Position numbers and translations under genes: made by a program. A stretch of DNA of 64,000 bases. Source: Macrostomum hystrix. Its lineage: Eukaryota; Platyhelminthes; Macrostomidae. Of the stretch, positions 44,701 through 53,950 are shown piece by piece; the stretch's first letter is position 1; each line of letters opens with the position of its first letter. Location of the stretch: the NCBI GenBank assembly GCA_950097015.1, contig CATNEN010000034.1:262501-326500 (forward strand). Direction: 5' to 3'. The notes under the pieces were generated by a model. That model was not told where the DNA came from. It ran no database searches and saw only the letters and a program-made list of their open reading frames with translations.

Positions 44701-45928
44701 GCTCATAGTGGAACAGAAGTATAACTTGGATCTGCTCATAGTGGAACAGAAGTATAACTTGGATCTGCTCATAGTGGAACAGATGTATAACTTGGATCTG
44801 CTCATAGTGGAACAGAAGTATAACTCAGATCAGCTCACAGTGGAACAGAAGTATAACTTGGATCTGCTCATAGTGGAACAGATGTATAACTTGGATCTGC
44901 TCATAGTGGAACAGAAGTATAACTTGGATCTGAAAATAGTGGAACAGAAGTATAACTCGGATCTGTTCATAGTGGCTCATAGTGGAACAGAAGTATAACT
45001 CGTATCTGCTCATAGTGGAACAGAAGTATAACTCGTATCTGCTCATAGTGGAACAAAAGTATAACTCAGATCTGTTCATAGTGGAACAGAAGTATAACTC
45101 GTATCTACTCATAGTGGCTCATAGCCAATTGAGCCACTATGTCATAGTGGAACAGAAGTATAACTTGGATCTGCTCATAGTGGAACAGAAGTATAACTTG
45201 GATCTGCTCATAGTGGAACAGAATTATAACTCGGATCTGTTCATAGTGGCTCATAGTGGAACAGAAGTATAACTCGGATCTGTTCATAGTGGCTCATAGT
45301 GGAACAGAAGTATAACTTGGATCTGCACATAGTGGAACAGAATTACAACTCGGATCTGTTCATAGTGGCTCATAGTGGAACAGAAGTATAACTCGGATCT
45401 GTTCATAGTGGCTCATAGTGGAACAGAAGTATAACTCGAATATATTCATAGTATAACAGAAGTCTAACTCGGATCTGCTCACAGTGGCTCATAGTGGAAC
45501 AGAAGTATAACTCGGATCTGTTCATAGTGGCTCATAGTGGAACAGAAGTATAACTTGGATCTGCACATAGTGGAACAGAATTACAACTCGGATCTGTTCA
45601 TAGTGGCTCATAGTGGAACAGAAGTATAACTCGGATCTGTTCATAGTGGCTCATAGTGGAACAGAAGTATAACTCGGATCTGTTCATAGTGGCTCATAGT
45701 GGAACAGAAGTATAACTCGGATCTGTTCATAGTGGCTCATAGTGGAACAGAAGTATAACTTGGATCTGCACATAGTGGAACAGAATTACAACTCGGATCT
45801 GTTCATAGTGGCTCATAGTGGAACAGAAGTATAACTCGAATCTGTTCATAGTATAACAGAAGTCTAACTCGGATCTGCTCACAGTGGCTCATAGTGGAAC
45901 AGAAGTATACCTCGGATCTGCTCATAGG
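38755..45928. repeat. 7.2-kb array of a 33-bp minisatellite with higher-order units
   Basis: Roughly 215 copies of a 33-bp unit built on gtggaacagaagtataactc plus ggatctgctcata. Variants are ttcata, caaaag, aattat, gattta and ttggat. Some units carry an extra 10 bp (ctcatagtgg), which shifts the frame. Blocks of 911 bp at 41450-42360 and 42361-43271 appear identical: 27 units plus two 10-bp inserts. Both strands are open for hundreds of codons (11-residue repeats), with no start context, splice site or domain, so they are not called as genes. Confidence 0.97.
45110..45141. repeat. Perfect 12-bp inverted repeat within the 33-bp array
   Basis: Arms catagtggctca (45110-45121) and tgagccactatg (45130-45141) surround the 8-base spacer tagccaat. 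The same hairpin occurs in the second composite array at 62818-62849. Confidence 0.9.
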
Positions 45929-46142
45929 TGGGATTGGGATCTTAGAGACTGACTGGGGATCCTACGGGTGGTGTTGACAATCCATCTACTATCTGGATTC
46001 AGAAATTTGAAGCATTTTTGTTCTCTTTGAAGAGTTGGGGACCCGACCAAGCTGCTAAGATCCCAAATTAACTTTTTTGTTTCTTCAATATATTCCTTCT
46101 CTTTAATCCTCAGCTTTCCTTCTAATATGGCCGGATCGGATC
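45929..46142. repeat. Unique linker of the composite array, copy 1
   Basis: About 214 bp between the 33-bp array and the 22-bp array, repeated with near-identity at 63151-63364. It can be read as a 74-codon frame on the - strand that ends in Lys/Glu-rich and Ser-rich sequence. That frame is conserved in both copies only because the DNA is almost the same, so it is not called as a gene. Confidence 0.85.
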
Positions 46143-46330
46143 CCAAACTGGGAGGGTTTGAATCTCAAACTGGGAGGATTGAATCCCAAACTAGGAGGAT
46201 TGAATCCCAAACTAGGAAGATTTGAATACCAAACTAGGAGGATTTGAATTCAAAACTAGGAGGATTTGAATCCCAAACTGGGAGGATTGAATCCCAAACT
46301 AGGAGGATTGAATCCCAAACTCGTGGGATT
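46143..46330. repeat. ~21-22 bp minisatellite, copy 1
   Basis: About 8 copies of a unit like aggatttgaatcccaaacta, the same family as the array at 63366-64000. Confidence 0.9.
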
Positions 46331-46661
46331 ACAAGCAACATTCGAAGCGCAGCAATTGAAGCACTAAACGAAAAGCAAACGAACTTCCCCACTTTTTTTA
46401 ATGATTTTTCTAAAATTTTTTTCAACATCTGATAGCGGTTTAACATTTTATTTGAAAATATATATGTATCCGTTTTGCAGCAAAGGCAAATACACAGAGA
46501 TACTCCTGAAGAGTGGATCAGGTTAACATTTTCCTTATTGATTGCAACGCAAACACAACGTCAGCAAGATTCCTGAAGGTAAAAATGTAGCTCCTAAGAG
46601 AGAAAATGTTTTCTCTGCTCGTCTGCGCTAAACGTTAAGAATTCCAATCCACCAAATGCTC

Positions 46662-46669
46662 TATATAAG
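46662..46669 (+). promoter_or_regulatory. TATA box
   Basis: TATATAAG stands 71 bases upstream of the start codon at 46740. That leaves a 5' UTR of about 40-45 bases if transcription starts about 30 bases downstream, which is a normal core promoter geometry. Confidence 0.75.
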
Positions 46670-46739
46670 CGACTGGGAAATTCAAATCAAGCTTTAATTT
46701 CTCGGTTCGTTTATTGAAACTGCCAGAAATATAATTGGA

Positions 46740-47309
46740 ATGCCCAATCAAAGTAGTTCTGTCCTACTGACGCTGGTCCTGCTGGCAGTCTGTCTAGCTC
46801 TGCCTCTTGTAGCCTCGCGACGCGTTGTCAGCCAAAGCTCGCGGGTTTGGCTGAAGAATGTGCGAACTGGGAAGCACATTTGCGTGACTATTGATATACA
46901 CAAGTTGCCGGCGATACACTTAGATAAATATTGGGCAAGAGAAAAACCAAGGAAATTTTTGGACGTCTCAACCACAAAGTCAGCCTCATTCCTATTCGAA
47001 GACGCCTGGCATGGTTATAAGAAGATTCACATCGGTTATTCTCGTCGTGATAAGGAGATCTACGCACAATGCGGCAACGAGGACACAATCTACCTTAGAG
47101 AAGGAGACAATGATCGTGGTCAGATGTGGTTCATTGTGAATCAGAACAATTCTACGCAAATCAAAGATGGCGACATTGTGACCATCAGGAACATGTTCTG
47201 GACCAACGCCTACATGGTTGATATATCGCCGGAAAAAACATCTCATAGCAGTATTGCTTGCAAGAACTTTGTTGCAGATAAATGGAAGGTCAAAATGATC
47301 AAATATTAA
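46740..47309 (+). CDS. Secreted protein, beta-trefoil-like, single exon
   Basis: A 189-aa protein with a clear signal peptide (hydrophobic LLTLVLLAVCLALPLV, cleavage probably after the following Ala-Ser). The mature part has three Cys, one N-glycosylation sequon (NNST), and repeated aromatic/hydrophobic strand motifs such as VWLKNVRTGKHICVTI, MWFIVNQNN and DIVTIRN. This spacing suggests a beta-trefoil or similar all-beta fold, but I do not recognise a named family, so the function is unknown. It has a TATA box at 46662, a start in the context ggaATGc, and AATAAA 18 bases after the stop, so the gene looks complete and expressed. An LTR retrotransposon lies 101 bases downstream of the stop. Confidence 0.8.
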   Translation: MPNQSSSVLLTLVLLAVCLALPLVASRRVVSQSSRVWLKNVRTGKHICVTIDIHKLPAIHLDKYWAREKPRKFLDVSTTKSASFLFEDAWHGYKKIHIGYSRRDKEIYAQCGNEDTIYLREGDNDRGQMWFIVNQNNSTQIKDGDIVTIRNMFWTNAYMVDISPEKTSHSSIACKNFVADKWKVKMIKY

Positions 47310-47326
47310 GACCCGGAACACTTTGA

Positions 47327-47332
47327 AATAAA
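47327..47332 (+). terminator. Polyadenylation signal AATAAA
   Basis: Canonical AATAAA 18 bases after the stop codon of the secreted protein gene, with a T-rich stretch (ctttattttagc) about 40 bases downstream. Confidence 0.75.
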
Positions 47333-47406
47333 CTGCTCTAGTCAGTTGTTCGAATCGTGGTGCAAAATCTTTATTTTAGCTGAAATCTCATTTTATTTTC
47401 TTCACA

Positions 47407-47410
47407 TGAC
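47407..47410 (+). repeat. Target site duplication of the LTR element, left
   Basis: TGAC immediately before the 5' LTR, repeated as TGAC at 60267-60270 directly after the 3' LTR. A 4-bp duplication is within the range known for Ty3/gypsy integrases. Confidence 0.85.
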
Positions 47411-49866
47411 TGATGTGGAGTGTGCTGCGGAATCGAGTGGGGTTGTGAGCCAGCCAAATTTTTCCATTTTTTTTAGCAAGTTAATAATCGCGACCCACAT
47501 AGCAGCTGGCCGCAGAACACCATCATTAATCTTAGGGCCAGACATTGGGCGGAGGTGAATTAAGTAGCCGCCGATTCCCTTTGTCTCGGATCTGTCTAGT
47601 CCCCTGTAGGAGTGACTGATCGCGGCCATAGAAATACTGTATGGACTAGTTTAGGTCATAATTCCCCTCCAAACCGCGATCAGATTGTCGGGAGCACTCA
47701 TGCGTTTAGAGTGAGCTTTAATTCTTCATGTCCCTCTTCTTTACTGTGACCCGAGCCGGGGCTCGATTATGACCTTTCCCCCTTTAGATACATGTACCGA
47801 CACTATAGGCAGGTCGGCGCCTGCGCTTCCCATATCCCGGCGGGATCACAATCATTGGCCGACTGCCGGCAGACGCTCCTAGTGGGGCATCTGGCGATTC
47901 TCGCCGCCGCTTCAGTGGGCAATTGGGGTGGCATTATGCCGACCCGATTCCTCGCTGACAGGCCGGCGAGCATGTGGGTTATTTTGATGAATGCGAGGTT
48001 GGCGGAGCTGCAGGACTATTTAAGAGAGCGCGCTGCGCTGCCCCTAGAATAACCTTCCCAGGACACCTTTAACCTTCCCAGGACACCTTTAACCTTCCCA
48101 GGACACCTTTAACCTTCCCAGGACACCTTTAACCTTCCCAGGACACCTTTAACCTTCCCAGGACACCTTTAACCTTCCCAGGACACCTTTAACCTTCCCT
48201 CCACCCTGGACGGAAACCTACCCCCCTTCCTGTCTGGTCCCGGAACACGGTCCGTGGACTCTCCCCCTTCTAGGCTAGCACCTAGTCCCTGAGCCTAAGG
48301 CTCCAGAGCATAGCAGCAGGCAACTACCTGCTAGTGCCCTTAAGCGCAAGCCACCTCCTTAGGTGCGCTCCAAATTGAGCCTTGAGCTCCCTGCAGTCTG
48401 GCCCCTTGCCAACTGTACTCAGCAATCCCTCACCTTTTCTCCTGTTCATTTGCATTCCCCCGCGAGATCGACGGCCTGCAGCCTGTCAGCCAGCGTAGTC
48501 AGATAAGTAACCCGCGCAGCGGACTTTTATTGCTATCCCTAAGGGATTTACTATTTAGCTAGTGGGTAAAAGGGCAAGGGCAGGGATTTGATTTAGCCTA
48601 ATAAAACTATTAAATCACAGCTTATCTAATTTATTGGGCAATTTAATAACAACTTAAATCCTTTTTACTATGCATTCCACTTTCTCTTATTTTATCGTTA
48701 GACAGCCTCGATCATGAGTGGCTAACTTATTAGGGGGATGGGCTCTGGTGATGCCTAGCTGAAAGCTGCGGCAGGAGGATAACTGTGAGCGCGCATGAAA
48801 GTAATAAGGAGCTAGGGATTTGCGAGTAATATGCGGAGCGTAGCATGTGTTTCTCTGCTAGGGGTGGGGGAATTCCTTGGCGGGTTTTTCCTCTCTTTCT
48901 GGCAGATCAAGGAGTGCGTGTCAACCTCCCTTGTCAATTAGTGTTTCCCTTCTGTTCCCCGCCTCTCGCTGCCGCCGCCATGGGAGCGAGGGGTGTGATC
49001 TAATAATCACCGCTTGCATAATCACTCAGCCAGTGTTCTGCTCAATCTCTCCTGCCTCTGATTTCCTCATCTCACACAGATTCGGATTTGCTAGTTATTT
49101 AATGTGTAGGCTGCAATCTAATGTAAGGAATGTGTCTAATGTCTCATGAGTAGGATTCTGGCTATGGATTTCTCATTCGGGTTCGGAGTACCACCTTTCT
49201 AGACCACTGTAGCGCAGTTTCAGGAATCCCCTTGTGAGGCGTGACTCGATCCATTCTGGGGTTCTCACCCTAGTCTAAAACGGAAGTTACAGAATGCTCT
49301 ATTTTTCGGCTTGTCTAAGATCTGTGTGACAAACTGGGAGCTGCGAGCTCCGGGGACCCAAGTTCCCAAATGTCTGCGGTGGCGACGCAGGCGCATTGGG
49401 TGGTGGCGCTACCTTCGATCATTATCCGCTTTGCCGATAGCCTTTCCGCATTTCTAAGACAAGGGCCTAGGCCGAGTCGACCACTGCTACCAAAGTTAGG
49501 AGTCAGTTACGAACATGCTACTGATGACAGTAGGCTATCTAGCCCTGTCCTATTCGCTTGCGGGTAGTCCGACATCTATTTAGACTTTTAGCCGGTTTCG
49601 AGCACTGCTTGGGGTGGGCACGGCAGTCATGCCTGTGGCCTATGGGTTGGGTGGGACTGGCCAGCCTGAGGCCAATAGGACCACTCACTTGCATCCTTTG
49701 TACCGCCTCATCTCTCCCTTCATCTCTCCCTTCATCCCTCCCTTCGTCATCCCTCTCTGCGACAACTCGCGGCAGCAGCGATCGACCTCCGACTCTATCG
49801 TCGTTTCCCACACTCCTATCTTTCATGAGGGCGGTCATCGGCTAGCAAAAGACCCGCACTATTTCA
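47411..49866 (+). mobile_element. 5' LTR (2456 bp)
   Basis: Starts TGATG and ends TTTCA, with the TG...CA ends usual for LTRs. It matches the 3' LTR at 57811-60266 with a constant offset of 10,400, and I found no difference on reading through. It contains seven 20-bp tandem repeats at 48051-48190 and an AATAAA at 48600-48605. An 86-codon + frame at 47792-48052 and other short frames have no recognisable domain. The length is large for a Ty3/gypsy LTR. Confidence 0.95.
48051..48199 (+). repeat. 20-bp x 7 tandem repeat in the 5' LTR
   Basis: Seven perfect copies of aaccttcccaggacaccttt plus a partial eighth. The 3' LTR has the same number of copies at 58451-58599. Confidence 0.97.
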
Positions 49867-49867
49867 A

Positions 49868-49887
49868 TGGTGGCATCGAGGTGGGAT
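49868..49887 (+). promoter_or_regulatory. Candidate primer binding site
   Basis: TGGTGGCATCGAGG starts one base after the 5' LTR and begins with TGG, the complement of the CCA tail of a tRNA. The complement resembles the 3' end of a leucine tRNA (TGCCACCA and CCCACC are both present), but the spacing between them is two bases longer than in the leucine tRNA I know, so the primer tRNA is not certain. Confidence 0.6.
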
Positions 49888-50285
49888 CTAGAAAGGGCGC
49901 GAAACGAACCTGAATTTTTCAATTGTTAGTTTAGCGCCGCAGATTTCTGTGGTAGCTAGCCGAAAGGGCTCCTTCTAGATTTCATTTTCCGTATGCCGAA
50001 ATCTTATCTCAGTTCTAGTGACTGTCAATTAATTTCCGGACAGTTACGATTTGTTTTCAATTTAATTTAGGCTTTTGTTAAAGTTTCCAAAATTCTGATG
50101 AGTGACTTTCTACTATGAGTAGGCTGTGTGAGCGGACTTCATGCTAGAGTGTCTTCGGGTTGTGTGGCTGCTGCAGGAGTCAGGGACTGTCTGTGGGGTT
50201 TCCCCGCGTGACTGATCTGGGAGGGGCCATTCTTAACGAGGGACCGGGCAACGCCTTTCGGCCTTCTAACCGAGCGAGGGGAGCC

Positions 50286-50303
50286 CCCGGCAATGCAGCC
50301 GGG
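50286..50303 (+). promoter_or_regulatory. Leader hairpin 1 with palindromic loop
   Basis: Perfect 6-bp stem CCCGGC/GCCGGG closes the loop AATGCA, which contains the self-complementary TGCA. It lies within a segment of about 60 bp that is repeated at 50640-50700. Loops of this kind can pair between two RNA copies, as in retroviral dimer initiation sites; that role here is inferred. Confidence 0.55.
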
Positions 50304-50650
50304 AATCGATGACTCGCCGAGCACCGGGGATTGGTTCTCTTGGGCAGCATGCAGGCCTGCTTACGTGTACCTGATTCTGAAAGTGTCACATAGCTTTGAC
50401 CAAGTCTGACTTTGGTGGGGAACAGTTAGGGAGGTGGGACTTCTGAGGGAGGTCTAGCGACCCCCGTGCCCGCCTCTCGAAACTGCCTACTTCAAGTATG
50501 GGCTAGAATTCGGTCGGCACGTTTTTCTAAGAGATTCTTTGAGGGGTTTTCTAAATGGGGTAGCCAGGCTTTAGCCATGGACTCCTATCCGAGCGAGATC
50601 CCAGGTATATCCCCCCTGGGCTTCCCAGTCTCGTTAATCGCGAGGGGGGC

Positions 50651-50668
50651 CCCCGGCAATGCAGCCGG
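50651..50668 (+). promoter_or_regulatory. Leader hairpin 2 with palindromic loop
   Basis: Second copy of the same stem and loop (CCCGGC AATGCA GCCGGG), 365 bp downstream of the first. The flanks (gaggggggcc before, gaaccgatgactc after) are related to those of copy 1. Copy 2 is followed by another small hairpin, gactc cctgaac gagtc. Confidence 0.55.
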
Positions 50669-51175
50669 GAACCGATGACTCCCTGAACGAGTCGGGGATT
50701 ATCCCTCCTCTGAGTATCTTATTGAGGCGTGTACTTTCCAAGGTAGGGTGATAGGCTGTTGCAGGCGCAAGCTTGCAGTAGTACTGACCCCGCCGTACCT
50801 ATAGTGCAACAGTCCGCTATAGGGTTGCAGAACGAGTGCTAAGTTAAAACCTAGACTTCTATGTCCCAAACTTAAGTGCGCGCAAACAGTTGTCAGTAGC
50901 CAAGGCTGGAAGCAAAGCTAGCCAGGGCCCTGGGCCCTTTTTCTCTCTCATTGATCTTTGATCCTTTTTGCGGTAGGGTTGCTCTCTAGGAGTAGGAAAT
51001 TCGCCGCATCATTAACCAGGGCTGGATTTGACAGCTCAGGCTCGTTTCTTTTCCCCCCTGCACGATCTCCAGTCGTGATCTGTGTTTTCCTTTTCCTCCC
51101 CTCCCCCATTGTTGCATTAGCGACAGACCCCCCTCTTTTTCATTCGCAAAACCCTCATCCCTCTTTTGGCCGAAA

Positions 51176-53950
51176 ATGTCCGACCAGGAGGATGAGGTCG
51201 TCGAGGTGATCGGCGCCCCCCGTCCAACCAAAAGTAGGGCTGCCTCCGCAGAAAGGTGCCAGGAAAGGCGCCCTCTGCCTGCAACTGCAGCCCCGGGTAC
51301 TCCTAGAACGGACCCGTGGGAGGTCCATCGGTGCCTCCTCGAACTGCTGCAGTCCGTAAGGTCCGACTTGCAATCGCTTAACGGCCCGGTGTACTCCCCG
51401 GTGTTGCGGCACTCGGTGGCCACCCAGACGGAAGGTGAACGACCGCAGGTGGTCAGGCCGGCGCATGGTTTCCGAATCCCGGTAGAGCCATTCGACCAAG
51501 GTCGCTCCGACATCGCCTCTTGGATGCTTCGACTGGAGGCAAAGTTTCAATTTGAGGAGGTCACCGACGATAGGGCCAAGAATGTGACCTGTTACAGCCT
51601 GTTGCCGGAAGAGATGCAGTTAGAAAGTCTCCTGACGGTTGACTTCGATGGCCCCTTTCAGCAGTTCCGGGCCAGATTGCTAGACGGCTGTCTGGATTCC
51701 AGGTTGCCGGTAACTAAGAAGCGCACGGTAGAGCGACTGCAACCACGTTCAGGGGAGGCTCCCGAGGTGTTCTTAGTGCGGCTGAGGAAGCTCGTGGAGT
51801 GGGCTTATGCTGACTATCCAGAGGACTGGCGGCAGAAAGAGCTCAAACGGCTCTATCTACAGAACGGCCACTTCGATTCCAAATTCGCTTTCGAAGCATT
51901 CTTGGCGAGAGACTGGACCCCGGAGGGCACGGTGTTTGAGCAGCGGAGGTCCGAGGAGGCTGACCGCGTCGCGCACGAGATTGAAAGCGAGCAACTAAGT
52001 TCAGCCTCCGAGGACGCCTCGCTGTATCAGAGCTGTGCGTCCCCAGTGGGCAGCCCTCCTCGAGCCGCGGTCAGGGCGGTAGAGGCGGCAGACGAAGCTG
52101 GCCCCGCAGAATTCCGAAATGGAGTGGAGAAGGTGGGAGTCGGATCCCAACTAACGGCTGAACAGGAAAGGCAGCTGGGAGACTTGTTGCGGGCCAACGC
52201 CGACCTGTTCGCCGACCAGGAGGAGGACCTGACGGTCACGACAGTGGTCCAGCATGAGATCACGCTGACCGACCCCCGGCCCGTGAAGTCGGCGCCGCGG
52301 AGGATTCCTCAGGCCTACCTCGAGGAGGTGCAGCAGATGGCCAGGGAATGGTTGGAGACGGGGAAGGCCAGTCACTCGGCCAGCCCTTACTGCTCGCCGC
52401 TGGTGCTGGTGAAGAAGAAGGACGGCTCCCTCCGGGTCTGCATTGACTATAGGGAGCTCAACGAGCGGAGTGTGTCAGAGGTCACGCCGCTGCCGCGCAT
52501 CGACGAACTGCTGGCATCGTTGCATGGGTCCTCCTATTTCACCACCCTGGATCTCCGCAGCGGGTACCACCAAGTGCCTATGCATGAAACTTGCAAACCA
52601 TACACCGCATTCGCCGTCCCGGGAGTCGGGTTACTGCAGTGGAATGTGATGCCATTCGGGCTGAAGGGCGCACCAAGCACGTTCTCTCGTTTGATGAACC
52701 TGGTGCTGGCAGGCGTGCCGCAGCATGAGGCCATGGCGTACATCGACGACGTCATCGTGCACTCTGCTACCTTCGAGGAACACCTAGTCCGGCTCCAGAA
52801 GACATTCGACCGTCTGCGGGCGGCTAACCTGAAGATGAAGCCGTCCAAGTGCTTCCTTGCACAGCCCGAGATCTCTTTCCTAGGGCACACGGTGTCGGGA
52901 GCGGGCATCGCGACGGACCCTCATAAGACATGTGCGCTGTCCACGTGGCCACGACCGCGTACAGCCACCGACGTCCGCTCATTTTTAGGCGCGGTGGGCT
53001 ACTACCGTGATTTCGTGCCGGAGTACAGCTGCCTCTCGGCGCCTCTTTGCGAACTCACCAAAAAGGGCCTTGTGGATGTGGAGCCCCTCTGGGACGACCG
53101 GCACGAGACCGCGTTCGAAGAACTGAAGGCGCGGATGGTCGAGGCGCCCGTGCTGGCCCACCCAAGTTTCGAGAAGGGCGCAGGGCGTTTCATACTCGAC
53201 TGTGACGCCAGCCTGGAGTCCTTGGGGGCGGTGTTGAGCCAAGAACAGCCGGACGGGACGGAGAGGGTCTTGGCCTATGGCAGTAAGGCATTGTCCGCAT
53301 CTCAACGGAACTATTGCGTCACAAAGCTAGAAATGCTAAGCCTCGTGTACTTCACCAGGAAGTACAGGTATTACCTACTGGGCCGCCGGTTCCTGGTCCG
53401 AACCGACCACAGCTCCCTCCAGTGGCTGAGGAGCTTTAAGGAGCCAACTGGCATGTATGCTCGGTGGGTGCAGCACCTGTCGCTATACGACTTCGACCTG
53501 GAATATAGGAAGGGCAGCCTCCATACCAACGCCGACGCATTGAGTCGCCGGCCTAGACAGAGACACGGAGATTGCCCCGTTTGTCGGCCGTTGGAGCCCG
53601 GCAGTGAGGAAGAGAGTGAGGACGAAGGCGTGGTGGTAAACGCCGTCGCGGCGCAGGCAGTCATGGAACCGCCGCTGCAGCCCGAGGAATTGCTGGCCCA
53701 GCAGGTCGCCGACCCGGTGATCCATTGGATACTGCAAGCTAAGGTCAACGGTTTGGCCGCCCCAGATCCGGCCGCGGTCCCGGAGTTGACCGCCAAGCAG
53801 AAGGTCGCTTTGAAGAAGTTGTTGCCCTACTGGGACCTCTTGAGGGTGGAGGAGCAGCTGCTCAAAATCCAGGTGCACGCTCCCCCCCCGGCCGCCGCTG
53901 TGGCTGCTCCCAGCAAGCCTCGACGAACAGGCTTTTCACTCGTGCCATAA
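51176..53950 (+). CDS. Gag-like, reverse transcriptase and RNase H polyprotein of the LTR element
   Basis: A 924-codon frame. Residues about 1-290 form a Gag-like region with a capsid-type segment (EPFDQGRSDIASWMLRLEAK, then LLDGCLDSRL and EVFLVRLRKLVEWAYAD). No CCHC zinc knuckle and no D-S/T-G aspartic protease motif follow. Reverse transcriptase begins about residue 360 and includes SPLVLVKKKDGSLRVCIDYR, LDLRSGYHQV, MPFGLKGAPSTF and the catalytic YIDDVIVHS. RNase H follows (FILDCDAS, TKLEML, RTDHSSLQW, NADALSR). The frame ends with a short out-of-frame tail after a C8 run at 53882-53889. The start was chosen as the first ATG of the frame. It would act in virus-like particles, copying element RNA into DNA. 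The missing protease suggests an internal deletion that kept the frame. Confidence 0.9.
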   Translation: MSDQEDEVVEVIGAPRPTKSRAASAERCQERRPLPATAAPGTPRTDPWEVHRCLLELLQSVRSDLQSLNGPVYSPVLRHSVATQTEGERPQVVRPAHGFRIPVEPFDQGRSDIASWMLRLEAKFQFEEVTDDRAKNVTCYSLLPEEMQLESLLTVDFDGPFQQFRARLLDGCLDSRLPVTKKRTVERLQPRSGEAPEVFLVRLRKLVEWAYADYPEDWRQKELKRLYLQNGHFDSKFAFEAFLARDWTPEGTVFEQRRSEEADRVAHEIESEQLSSASEDASLYQSCASPVGSPPRAAVRAVEAADEAGPAEFRNGVEKVGVGSQLTAEQERQLGDLLRANADLFADQEEDLTVTTVVQHEITLTDPRPVKSAPRRIPQAYLEEVQQMAREWLETGKASHSASPYCSPLVLVKKKDGSLRVCIDYRELNERSVSEVTPLPRIDELLASLHGSSYFTTLDLRSGYHQVPMHETCKPYTAFAVPGVGLLQWNVMPFGLKGAPSTFSRLMNLVLAGVPQHEAMAYIDDVIVHSATFEEHLVRLQKTFDRLRAANLKMKPSKCFLAQPEISFLGHTVSGAGIATDPHKTCALSTWPRPRTATDVRSFLGAVGYYRDFVPEYSCLSAPLCELTKKGLVDVEPLWDDRHETAFEELKARMVEAPVLAHPSFEKGAGRFILDCDASLESLGAVLSQEQPDGTERVLAYGSKALSASQRNYCVTKLEMLSLVYFTRKYRYYLLGRRFLVRTDHSSLQWLRSFKEPTGMYARWVQHLSLYDFDLEYRKGSLHTNADALSRRPRQRHGDCPVCRPLEPGSEEESEDEGVVVNAVAAQAVMEPPLQPEELLAQQVADPVIHWILQAKVNGLAAPDPAAVPELTAKQKVALKKLLPYWDLLRVEEQLLKIQVHAPPPAAAVAAPSKPRRTGFSLVP

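Noticed and set aside
38755-45928. CRISPR-like regular repeats or a repeat-protein gene in the 33-bp array
   Set aside because: Units are contiguous with no unique spacers, the genome is eukaryotic, and frames break at each 10-bp insert. No start, splice or domain evidence.
45922-46146. 74-codon - strand frame conserved at 63144-63368 as a duplicated gene
   Set aside because: Conservation is at the DNA level over the whole 214-bp linker, with no coding-specific pattern; it lies between two minisatellites.
51155-51550. - strand frames across the gag region
   Set aside because: Complements of the Gag-RT frame, caused by GC-rich codon usage.
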